Positions 53,543-64,000 of a stretch of 64,000 bases of DNA are shown here, one piece after another. The translations under genes and the position numbers were made by a program. The notes below the pieces were generated by a model. It saw only the letters and a list, made by a program, of their open reading frames with translations, was not told the origin of the DNA and did not search any database. Source of the DNA: Companilactobacillus sp. RD055328 (GTDB taxonomy: Bacteria > Bacillota > Bacilli > Lactobacillales > Lactobacillaceae); NCBI RefSeq assembly GCF_022835675.1, contig NZ_BQUT01000005.1:867571-931570 (forward strand), given 5' to 3'. Position 1 is the first letter of the stretch. Each line of letters opens with the position of its first letter.

Positions 53543-56047
53543 TTATTTGTCGTCTTCTGATGTATTAACATTTTCAACTGTTTCAGTTGTTGTTTCTACT
53601 TCTTCTGGTTCTTCTTCGGCTGCAACTTTGGCCATTGTAGATACCACAGCATCGTCATCGACTCTGATTAATCTAACACCTAAAGTAGCACGTCCCGTTT
53701 GTGATACGTTCTTAGCATGGAATCGAATCATAACACCCTTATTAGTAATAAGCATGATATCTTCATCACCTTCTACCACAGTTAATCCGGCAAGAGGACC
53801 ATTTTTTTCTGTAACATTCACAGTCTTGATACCTTTACCACCACGACCCTTAACAGGATACTCAGAGGCTTTTGTACGTTTACCGTATCCATTTTCAGAG
53901 ATAACCAATACTTCTGATTCAGGAGTCAAGATTGACGATCCAATAACATAATCGTTTTCTCTTAGACGAATACCACGGACACCTGAAGCAGTTCTACCCA
54001 TAGCACGGACATCAGTCTCTTTAAATGTAACTGCATATCCTAAGTGTGTACCAATAAAGATTACTTGATTGCCATCTGTTAGGTAAACATCTTTCAATTC
54101 ATCTTCATCTTTTAAGGTAATTGATCTCAATCCGTTAGTACGAATATTTTGGAATTCGTTAACTGAAGTTCTCTTAACTGTTCCTTGTTCTGTAACAAAG
54201 AATAAGAATTTCTCATCATTATCAGAATCCTTAGGAATATTGATAACAGTCTGAACTTTTTCATTAGAATCAACACCTAATAAGTTAATGATTGGGATAC
54301 CTTTGGCTGTACGGCCATATTCTGGTATCTCATAACCTTTTGATTTATAAACCTTACCTGAGTTGGTAAAGAATAATAATTGATCATGTGTTGATGTATA
54401 AATCAAATGTTCAATGAAATCATCATCATGGATACCCATTCCTTGAATACCACGACCACCACGATTTTGTACTTTGAACTCATCCGCAGATAGACGTTTA
54501 ATATATCCATTATGAGTAAGAACAATTAAGATGTTTTCTTCTTCAATTAGGTCTTCATCTTCAAGACTTAATACTTCACCAACTAATAATTCAGTACGTC
54601 TCTCGTCACCGAATTTTTCTTGGATTTCTAGAAGTTCCTCATAAATGATTTTGTCGATACGTTCTGGTTTTGCCAAAATATCTTTCAAATCAGCAATTTT
54701 CTTAACTAATTCATCATATTCAGCTTCAACCTTGTCTCTTTCAAGACCTGTCAAACGAACCAAACGCATATCAAGAATAGCTTGTGATTGTTTATCAGAA
54801 AGTTTGAATTGTTCCATCAAAGAATTCTTAGCAATCTCTGAAGTTTGTGAACCACGAATCACTTTGATAATGGCATCAATATGATCTAAGGCAATTCTTA
54901 AACCTTCTAAGATATGAGCACGAGCTTCAGCTTTTTTAAGATCAAATCTCGTTCTACGCTCAATAACTTCTTCTTGATGGGCAATATATTTTAATAGCAT
55001 ATCTTTAAGTGAAAGTAACTTAGGAGCACCTTCCACGATTGCTACCATATTGAACCCAAATGATGTTTGTAGTGATGTTTGTTTGAATAGATTATTCAGA
55101 ACAACCGTTGCACTTGTATCTTTTCTAATTTCAATAACAATGCGCATACCTTCACGGTCTGACTCATCATTTAGATCAACAATTCCTTCAACTCGTTTGT
55201 CACGAGCTAATTCAGCAATTCTTTCAACTAAACGAGCTTTATTAACCATATATGGAAGTTCAGTAACAATAATTCTTTCACGTCCTGTTTTTGAAGTTTC
55301 CACTTCTGTTTTAGCACGTAAAATTATTGAACCTTTTCCAGTTTCGTAGGCTTTTCTTATTCCTGATTTACCCATAACCAAACCACCCGTTGGGAAGTCT
55401 GGTCCTGGTACTGCATTCATCAAGTCAGCAGTTGTAGCTTCAGGATTATCCATCAAAATATGAATAGCATCGATAATTTCATTTAAATTATGTGGTGGAA
55501 TATTAGTCGTCATACCAACAGCAATACCTGTAGCACCATTAACTAATAAATTAGGAAATCTTGCTGGTAGCACACGTGGTTCACGTTCTGATCCATCATA
55601 GTTTTCTTGGAAATCAATTGTATCTTTGTTGATGTCTCGTAACATTTCTAGCGTAATCTTACTCATACGAGCTTCGGTATAACGCATAGCAGCTGCAGGG
55701 TCACCATCAATTGAACCGAAGTTACCATGACCATCTACAAGTAGATAGCGGTAACTAAAATCTTGAGCCATACGAACCATTGATTCATAAATGGCACTAT
55801 CACCGTGGGGGTGATACTTACCCATAACATCACCAACAATACGGGCTGATTTCTTATAAGGTTTATCTGGTGTCACACCTAATTCATTCATTCCGTACAA
55901 AATACGACGATGAACAGGTTTCATACCATCTCGAACATCAGGCAAGGCACGAGCAACAATAACACTCATGGCATAGTCCAAGAATGAGGTACGCATGGTT
56001 TTTGATAATTCAATTGTATTAATTCGTTGATCTAATTCATCACTCAT
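53543..56047 (-). CDS. gyrA: DNA gyrase subunit A
   Basis: An 834-residue protein. The catalytic tyrosine is Tyr123 in [10 protein letters not shown]; the quinolone region [10 protein letters not shown] has Ser84 and Glu88, the susceptible-type residues. C-terminal beta-propeller blades follow with [11 protein letters not shown] (GyrA box) near residue 530. The C-terminal tail is acidic. Thirteen bases separate it from gyrB. Confidence 0.97.
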   Translation of the reverse strand: MSDELDQRINTIELSKTMRTSFLDYAMSVIVARALPDVRDGMKPVHRRILYGMNELGVTPDKPYKKSARIVGDVMGKYHPHGDSAIYESMVRMAQDFSYRYLLVDGHGNFGSIDGDPAAAMRYTEARMSKITLEMLRDINKDTIDFQENYDGSEREPRVLPARFPNLLVNGATGIAVGMTTNIPPHNLNEIIDAIHILMDNPEATTADLMNAVPGPDFPTGGLVMGKSGIRKAYETGKGSIILRAKTEVETSKTGRERIIVTELPYMVNKARLVERIAELARDKRVEGIVDLNDESDREGMRIVIEIRKDTSATVVLNNLFKQTSLQTSFGFNMVAIVEGAPKLLSLKDMLLKYIAHQEEVIERRTRFDLKKAEARAHILEGLRIALDHIDAIIKVIRGSQTSEIAKNSLMEQFKLSDKQSQAILDMRLVRLTGLERDKVEAEYDELVKKIADLKDILAKPERIDKIIYEELLEIQEKFGDERRTELLVGEVLSLEDEDLIEEENILIVLTHNGYIKRLSADEFKVQNRGGRGIQGMGIHDDDFIEHLIYTSTHDQLLFFTNSGKVYKSKGYEIPEYGRTAKGIPIINLLGVDSNEKVQTVINIPKDSDNDEKFLFFVTEQGTVKRTSVNEFQNIRTNGLRSITLKDEDELKDVYLTDGNQVIFIGTHLGYAVTFKETDVRAMGRTASGVRGIRLRENDYVIGSSILTPESEVLVISENGYGKRTKASEYPVKGRGGKGIKTVNVTEKNGPLAGLTVVEGDEDIMLITNKGVMIRFHAKNVSQTGRATLGVRLIRVDDDAVVSTMAKVAAEEEPEEVETTTETVENVNTSEDDK

Positions 56048-56060
56048 TACTATTCCCCTC

Positions 56061-59160
<3,100 letters not shown>

Positions 59161-59162
59161 GA

Positions 59163-59375
59163 TTATTGACTAACAATCTTAATTGTTTTGTCCAAAACCT
59201 TCACTTCATCGTTAACTCTGATTTTTTTTCCACGACGATTTTCGAGCTCACCATTGAAAAAAACTTCATTTTCTTGTAAGAAATATTTTGCTTGTCCACC
59301 AGTTGAAATAGCTCCAACTTCTTTTAGTAATTGACCAAGCGTAATAAATTCTTTATTAAGTGCGAATTCTTGCAT
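59163..59375 (-). CDS. yaaA: S4-domain RNA-binding protein YaaA
   Basis: 70 residues forming an S4 fold (FITLGQLLKEVGAISTGGQAKYFLQENEVFFNGELENRRGKKI, read in pieces). It is conserved beside recF in Firmicutes. RNA target unknown; it may act in ribosome assembly. First gene after the dnaN terminator. Confidence 0.9.
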   Translation of the reverse strand: MQEFALNKEFITLGQLLKEVGAISTGGQAKYFLQENEVFFNGELENRRGKKIRVNDEVKVLDKTIKIVSQ

Positions 59376-59516
59376 TTTTTACCTCATTTTTTTGGTCGAA
59401 ATAGTAAATAACGTTCTCTTATATTATAGTCGTTTTCAATTATAAAAACAATCTTATAAGGGACATATAAGCTTTTTAAGGCAATTAATAGTATTTTGGG
59501 GTAAATATACTTAGAA

Positions 59517-59548
59517 ACAAAAAAACTGCTGAAATCAGCAGTTTTTTT
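59517..59548 (-). terminator. dnaN terminator
   Basis: Stem AAAAACTGCTG / CAGCAGTTTTT with AAAT loop and T8. It separates dnaA-dnaN from yaaA-recF-gyrBA, whose promoter must lie in 59376-59516. Confidence 0.9.
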
Positions 59549-59560
59549 TATTTAATTAAA

Positions 59561-60694
59561 TTAGTATGTACGAACTGGTGTAATTAATTGAATGAAATCT
59601 TCATCATTATTTAGAGGTTCGATTGTAAATGGATGTAATGGTGAAGTGAATTTCATAGTAATTTCAGTTGAGCCTAACACCTTAAGTGAATCTTTTAAGT
59701 AATCAGGATTGAAAGAAATTTCTAAATCTTCACCAGTAATATTTGTAAATGGCACATTTTCTTCAACAGTACCAACTTCTGGAGAATTACCGTAAATAGT
59801 AATTAGATTATTGTTTGAACTAATTTGAAGACGGATAACATTATTACGACTTTCATGTGAAAGTAATGATGCACGTTCAACCGAAGCTAATAAAGCAGAA
59901 GCATCAAAAGTTACTGTCGTATTAGATGTTTCAGGAATTAAACGATCTGTTTCTGGATAATTTCCTTCTAGTAAACGTGAGTAAAATAATGTATCACCAA
60001 AACTAAATAATACTTGGTTTTCTGAAATTGACATTTTAACTTCAGAGATATTTTCATTAATTGTTCTAGTTAATTCAAGCAAGCTCTTACCTGGAATAAT
60101 GAAATCATAGTCACTAGAACTATCAATTTTAACATTACGTTGTGATAATCGATGACTATCAGTAGCAACAGCTTTTAAGTTACCTTCTTTGATATTTAAG
60201 TTAACACCTGTAAGAATTGGACGACTTTCTTGATTAGAAACCGCAATTACTGTTTGATTAACAACTTCTTTTAATAATTCTGTTGATAGAGTAATTTGAC
60301 TGTCAGTAGCAACTTCAGGTAAATGTGGGTAATTAACTGCATCAATACCGTTAATTGTAAATTCTGATTTACCAGCAGAAATAATAGTTTGTTTATTATC
60401 TAAAACATTAATTGATAATGTATCACCTGGTAATTTTTTAATAATTTCACTAAAGAAGCGAGCTGTTAAAACAATTGAACCAGTTGATTCAATTGTTAGA
60501 TTATTGTCAGCATCACTTTGATCAATGAAAGTTGTGATAGAAATATCAGCATCGCTACCAGAAATTGTTAATCCTTCAGATTTAAGATCTAAGTAAATAC
60601 CTGAAAGTATTGGAATAGTTGTTTTAGAACTAATAGCTCTTAAGACTGTATTTATATTGTTTACAAATTTTGATTTATCAATTGAAAATTTCAT
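59561..60694 (-). CDS. dnaN: DNA polymerase III beta sliding clamp
   Basis: 377 residues. Three clamp domains with family sequences TIPILSGIYLDLKSEGLTISGSDADISI near the start and LITPVRTY at the end. It tethers polymerase to DNA. AGGAG precedes the ATG. The upstream 159-base gap carries the second DnaA-box cluster and unwinding element. Confidence 0.97.
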   Translation of the reverse strand: MKFSIDKSKFVNNINTVLRAISSKTTIPILSGIYLDLKSEGLTISGSDADISITTFIDQSDADNNLTIESTGSIVLTARFFSEIIKKLPGDTLSINVLDNKQTIISAGKSEFTINGIDAVNYPHLPEVATDSQITLSTELLKEVVNQTVIAVSNQESRPILTGVNLNIKEGNLKAVATDSHRLSQRNVKIDSSSDYDFIIPGKSLLELTRTINENISEVKMSISENQVLFSFGDTLFYSRLLEGNYPETDRLIPETSNTTVTFDASALLASVERASLLSHESRNNVIRLQISSNNNLITIYGNSPEVGTVEENVPFTNITGEDLEISFNPDYLKDSLKVLGSTEITMKFTSPLHPFTIEPLNNDEDFIQLITPVRTY

Positions 60695-60704
60695 AAGGAA
60701 ACTC

Positions 60705-60746
60705 CTTTATATATATATTAATAATAAAACCTAGTAATAGTAGTAG
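60705..60746 (-). other. oriC unwinding element: DnaA-trios and AT-rich DUE
   Basis: Read on the plus strand, 60732-60746 is TAG TAA TAG TAG TAG, five DnaA-trios (CTA/TTA triplets on the other strand). They are followed by AT-rich DNA (60705-60731) with TATATATATATTAATAAT-like sequence. This is the arrangement of the B. subtilis basal unwinding system. Confidence 0.75.
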
Positions 60747-60815
60747 GCCCTGTTAATTCTGTTGAAAAGTAGGCCAAGCCAAGTGGTAAAAAGAAAAAAT
60801 GGTGTTAATAACCAA

Positions 60816-60852
60816 TGTGGATAACTAGTGGAAAACTGAACTCTTATCCACA
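60816..60852. other. DnaA boxes between dnaA and dnaN (oriC2)
   Basis: Two perfect DnaA boxes: TGTGGATAA at 60816-60824 (minus orientation) and TTATCCACA at 60844-60852, close to the dnaA stop. Confidence 0.85.
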
Positions 60853-60853
60853 A

Positions 60854-62194
60854 CTAGTTTTTTAAATCATTCTTCAAGTCGTTAATTGTTCGTTGCAAAT
60901 CATTGTTGATTTTTAACTCTTCATTTATCTTCTCAAAAGAATGCATAACCGTTGTATGATCTTTGCCACCAAATTCTTGACCAATTTGAGGTAAGGACTT
61001 TTCTGTGAGTTCTCTTGCTAGATACATTGCAATTTGTCTTGGGATTACAATAGAGTGAACTCTTTTTTTACCCTTAATATCCTCAACAGAAATCTTATAG
61101 TATTTAGCAACACGATCTTGAATCCTACTAATAGTAAGACCTTTTTTCTTTTTAGATAATTTCAAGCCTTTCATAGCTTCAGCAGCTAGAGTGGTATTGA
61201 TATCAGACTTATTCATTGCTGAGTAAGCTTGAACTCTAACCAATGCCCCTTCAAGCTCACGAACATTACTATCAATTTGAGCCGCAATATAAGAAAGTGT
61301 TTCGTCAGGAATTTCTAGATTTTCGTAATCAGCTTTGTTGCGAAGGATTGCGATTCTAGTTTCTAAATCAGGGGCCGTAATGTCAACTGAAAGTCCCCAT
61401 TTGAAACGAGAAACCAAACGTTCTTCTAGTTTAGGTATATCATTTGGCAGACGATCTGATGTAAGAACAATTTGTTTCTTATTATTAAAGAGTTCGTTGA
61501 AAGTATGGAAGAATTCTTCTTGTGTACCTTCTTTATCAGCGAAGAATTGAATATCGTCAACCATCAATAGATCTACGGTTCGATAAGCATTTCTGAATTC
61601 ATTTTGTGTTTGATTTTGAATAGAACTGATGAAATCATTGGCAAATGTTTCTGAAGTTACGTATTTTACATTTGCATCTGGATTTTTTTTGAGCAATTGA
61701 TGACCGATAGCTTGCATCAAATGGGTTTTACCTAAACCAACGCCACCATAGATGAATAACGGATTATATAAAACTCCTGGTTCTTCAGAAACAACTAATG
61801 CAGCAGCATGTGCCATTTGGTTTCCAGATCCAGTAACAAATTTTTCAAATGTGTATTTATTATTAAGAGCCGCAGGTTTTCGGTCAGAAATATTTGGAGA
61901 ATTATCATTTGTTTGAGTAGCTGGAATTACTTCCGACTCGAGTTTAATTACTGGAGTTATGTCTGTTGAGTAATGTTCAAAAGCGACTTCAACAACTTTT
62001 TGAGCAATATTTTTTTCCCAATAATTTTGAGCAACAGCATTGTTAACTTCGATGATAATACGATTATCTTCAAGAGCTACAGGCTTAGCAGACTTTACCC
62101 AAGTATCGTAACTAACAGCTTCAAATGTAGATTTAAGTTTTTCTTCTATAAAAGACCAAAACTCATTTAAGTCAATATTTTGATTATCTTGCAC
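60854..62194 (-). CDS. dnaA: Chromosomal replication initiator DnaA
   Basis: A 446-residue AAA+ initiator. Walker A is GGVGLGKTHLMQAIG, Walker B LLMVDDIQF, and the C-terminal DNA-binding signature GGKDHTTVMHSFEKI is intact. A shortened linker separates the N-terminal domain from the ATPase. It opens the origin by binding the flanking boxes. ORF direction fits the origin side. Confidence 0.98.
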   Translation of the reverse strand: MQDNQNIDLNEFWSFIEEKLKSTFEAVSYDTWVKSAKPVALEDNRIIIEVNNAVAQNYWEKNIAQKVVEVAFEHYSTDITPVIKLESEVIPATQTNDNSPNISDRKPAALNNKYTFEKFVTGSGNQMAHAAALVVSEEPGVLYNPLFIYGGVGLGKTHLMQAIGHQLLKKNPDANVKYVTSETFANDFISSIQNQTQNEFRNAYRTVDLLMVDDIQFFADKEGTQEEFFHTFNELFNNKKQIVLTSDRLPNDIPKLEERLVSRFKWGLSVDITAPDLETRIAILRNKADYENLEIPDETLSYIAAQIDSNVRELEGALVRVQAYSAMNKSDINTTLAAEAMKGLKLSKKKKGLTISRIQDRVAKYYKISVEDIKGKKRVHSIVIPRQIAMYLARELTEKSLPQIGQEFGGKDHTTVMHSFEKINEELKINNDLQRTINDLKNDLKN

Positions 62195-62273
62195 AAGGTT
62201 CCTCCGAATTGTTTAAGAGAATATTAAGATTTGTAGCAATAAGTACTCTTTATTCTAGCATTCAGTAAAAAGG

Positions 62274-62552
62274 TTTTCCACAGATTTCAGAAATAATTAT
62301 TAACAAAAAACACAGGTAGGTGAATAAATAAAGAAAAAAGAGTGTTTATACTGTGGATAATTTATTTTTTGAAAAGATATTAACAAGGATAAGTGAACAA
62401 AAAGCTTAGAAATAATAATAATTAACATAGATATCCACAATAATTCATTATGTGTGGAAAAAATAATTCACAGCTTGTTGTTTTGTGGAAAAGGTGGGGA
62501 TAACATTGTGTATTCTTCTCAAAAATATTGATCAAATGAAAAGTTATGCACA
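62274..62552. other. oriC: DnaA-box cluster between dnaA and rpmH
   Basis: The 525-base gap 62195-62719 holds at least seven DnaA boxes: TTTTCCACA at 62274, TGTGGATAA at 62352 (perfect), ATATCCACA at 62431, TGTGGAAAA at 62453 and 62484, TGGGGATAA at 62495, and TTATGCACA at 62544. AT-rich DNA follows to about 62660. It corresponds to the oriC1 side, and the rpmH promoter lies at its far end. Confidence 0.9.
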
Positions 62553-62719
62553 GAAGTTACTTTTAAAAAGTGAATAACTTGTTGATACAACGCTGATTTT
62601 TTTGAAATTTTTGTTTAACTTTGATTACTTTCGTGATAATATATATCAGTAATTGTCTTAGAGATTAATTTACGTAACAATTAATTATTAAAAGATAAAT
62701 AGGTAATGGAGGCAAACAG

Positions 62720-62860
62720 ATGAAAACTAAAAGAACATTCCAACCAAAGAAACGCCATCGTGAACGTGTACATGGCTTCATGAAAAGAATGAGTACTAGC
62801 AACGGTCGTAAAGTTTTAGCACGTCGCCGTAAAAAAGGTAGAAAAGTTCTATCAGCATAG
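62720..62860 (+). CDS. rpmH: 50S ribosomal protein L34
   Basis: A 46-residue basic protein, [20 protein letters not shown] then [20 protein letters not shown] and RKVLSA. TGGAGG precedes the ATG. Conserved partner of rnpA and yidC across the origin. Confidence 0.98.
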   Translation: MKTKRTFQPKKRHRERVHGFMKRMSTSNGRKVLARRRKKGRKVLSA

Positions 62861-62888
62861 ACTACTGATAATCAGTGGTCTTTTTTTA
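62859..62888 (+). terminator. Terminator/attenuator between rpmH and rnpA
   Basis: Ten-pair stem AGACTACTGA / TCAGTGGTCT with loop TAA and T7 run. It probably lets rpmH be made in excess of rnpA. Confidence 0.8.
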
Positions 62889-62918
62889 TAATTTCATTTT
62901 GAGTATGGTGATTATTTA

Positions 62919-63269
62919 ATGAAAAAAAGTTACCGAATTAAAAAAGAAGATGAATTTCAAAAAGTTTTCTTCGGTGGAAATTCAGTAGCCAATAAGAACT
63001 TTGTACTTTATCAATTGGAAAAACCAGGACAAAAGCATTTTCGAGTGGGACTTTCAGTTGGTAAAAAAGTTGCTTTAAGAGCTAACAAAAGAAATCGAAT
63101 TAAAAGATATGTTCGACAATCTTTGTTTGAATTGAAAGAACAGATACCAGCCGAAGTAGATTTTTTGATAATTGCGAGAAAGCCTTCTATCGACTTAGAT
63201 ATGTTTGAAACTAAAAAAAATATCCAACATGTTCTCAAATTAGGTAAGATAATAGAAGAAACTGAGTAA
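62919..63269 (+). CDS. rnpA: Ribonuclease P protein component
   Basis: 116 residues with [23 protein letters not shown], the RNP-1-like signature of RnpA, and DFLIIARKP. It assists the RNase P RNA in tRNA 5' maturation. An ATGGTG... upstream region gives only a weak ribosome site. Confidence 0.97.
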   Translation: MKKSYRIKKEDEFQKVFFGGNSVANKNFVLYQLEKPGQKHFRVGLSVGKKVALRANKRNRIKRYVRQSLFELKEQIPAEVDFLIIARKPSIDLDMFETKKNIQHVLKLGKIIEETE

Positions 63270-63284
63270 GGATTGGTTTGAAAA

Positions 63285-64000
63285 GTGAAAAATATTAAGA
63301 AGAATAAATGGTTACTACTGGGATTATTACTAGTATTTATGGTTGTTTTAACTGGTTGTTCACAAAACTATTACAATGAACCAATTACTAGTTCTACTCC
63401 AGGATTTTGGAGTCACTATGTTGTTTATAGTTTTTCAAGATTTATCCTTTGGTTAGCTAGTCTAGTTGGTAATAGTTATGGTTGGGCAATTGTCTTGTTC
63501 ACTATAATTATTAGAATTGTTTTACTTCCTTTGAATTACTATCAAATTAAAAGTATGAACAAACAACAAGCTCTACAACCTCAAATTAAAGAATTACAAA
63601 AGAAATATCCTGGCAAGGATATGGAATCTCGTCAAAAAATGTCTGAAGAACAACAAAAATTATATTCAGATGCTGGGATCAATCCATTTGCTAGCTTATT
63701 GCCAATGTTAATTCAATTACCAGTTATGTTTGCTTTGTATCAAGCAATTTTCAAGACACAAGAATTGCGTACAGGTAGTTTCTTGTGGATGCAACTTGGT
63801 AAGCCAGATCCATATTACATTATGGCTATCTTAGCTGCCCTATTTACATTGTTGAGTACTTATATTTCAAGTATTTCTCAACCAAATCAAACGGGTATTA
63901 CTAAGATTATGATGTTTACAATGCCATTAATAATATTCTTCCCGGCATTGACATTTGCAAGTGCAATCACAATTTATTGGGTTGTTACAAATGCATTCCA
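63285..64000 (+). CDS. yidC: Membrane protein insertase YidC, N-terminal part
   Basis: Starts at a GTG (63285) with AAGGATTG upstream; open to the window end. A type II signal sequence with lipobox LTGC (about residue 24) is followed by the YidC/Oxa1 core (GWAIVLFTIIIRIVLLPLNYYQIKSMNKQQ, read in parts, then ASLLPMLIQLPVMFALYQAI). The charged hairpin after TM1 is visible. It inserts membrane proteins with or after SecYEG. The C-terminus lies outside. Confidence 0.95.
   Translation, partial: MKNIKKNKWLLLGLLLVFMVVLTGCSQNYYNEPITSSTPGFWSHYVVYSFSRFILWLASLVGNSYGWAIVLFTIIIRIVLLPLNYYQIKSMNKQQALQPQIKELQKKYPGKDMESRQKMSEEQQKLYSDAGINPFASLLPMLIQLPVMFALYQAIFKTQELRTGSFLWMQLGKPDPYYIMAILAALFTLLSTYISSISQPNQTGITKIMMFTMPLIIFFPALTFASAITIYWVVTNAF

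Noticed and set aside
54645-54884. Plus-strand frames antisense to gyrA, gyrB and other long genes
   Set aside because: Composition and lack of ribosome sites show they are shadows of the real coding strand.

Overview
The window is low-GC chromosomal DNA from a Gram-positive lactic acid bacterium. It carries the replication origin with the standard Firmicutes order: yidC-rnpA-rpmH, oriC, dnaA-dnaN, yaaA-recF-gyrB-gyrA, rpsF-ssb-rpsR, gdpP-rplI-dnaB, purA. A phosphoketolase, a short 6-phosphogluconate dehydrogenase, GntP/GntK, VanX- and VanY-type peptidases and a phage-infection-protein homologue point to Lactobacillaceae. Companilactobacillus or a close relative is my inference, not proven.

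Layout. 1-5.2 kb: the end of a MucBP surface protein, a CadD-type exporter with an ArsR-family sensor, a reductase, an LCP wall ligase, a MarR regulator and a frameshifted Mga-like regulator. 5.2-17.2 kb: one tightly overlapping minus-strand polysaccharide operon (lipoprotein, three GT4 transferases, Ugd, priming transferase, NeuD-like acyltransferase, flippase, two small antitoxin-like ORFs, Wzz-like protein, degenerate tyrosine-kinase-like ATPase, Wzy-like polymerase, Asp2/XcbB-like hydrolase). 17.3-19.7 kb: a repetitive secreted surface protein with five tandem repeats. 19.7-21.1 kb: an RNA-like terminated segment and a two-gene unit of unknown function. 21-34 kb: housekeeping and accessory genes, including a frameshifted secreted deiminase. 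34.2-37.4 kb: a GntR regulator and phosphoketolase, each preceded by a matching operator. 37.5-41.6 kb: small surface and membrane proteins, a ClbS/DfsB-like gene remnant and a YjeM-like permease. 41.6-46.5 kb: the gluconate regulon gntP, gntK, gnd and a divergent RpiR regulator. 46.5-64 kb: the origin region.

How the genes work together. GntP, GntK and Gnd bring in gluconate and convert it to ribulose 5-phosphate; after epimerisation elsewhere, phosphoketolase splits xylulose 5-phosphate. The gluconate promoters combine CcpA (cre) control with RpiR palindromes in a very compact symmetric layout. The polysaccharide operon has every step from priming to export, but its kinase-like protein has lost key ATPase residues, and an adjacent regulator is frameshifted. 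The origin has two DnaA-box clusters flanking dnaA, a DnaA-trio/AT-rich unwinding element before dnaN, and two parS-like sites.

No rRNA, tRNA, CRISPR array, insertion sequence or prophage was seen. The candidates for something undescribed are the two-gene unit at 20.3-21.1 kb, the tandem antitoxin-like ORFs inside the polysaccharide operon with apparent non-AUG starts, and the paired operator layouts of the gntR/xfp and gnt promoters.
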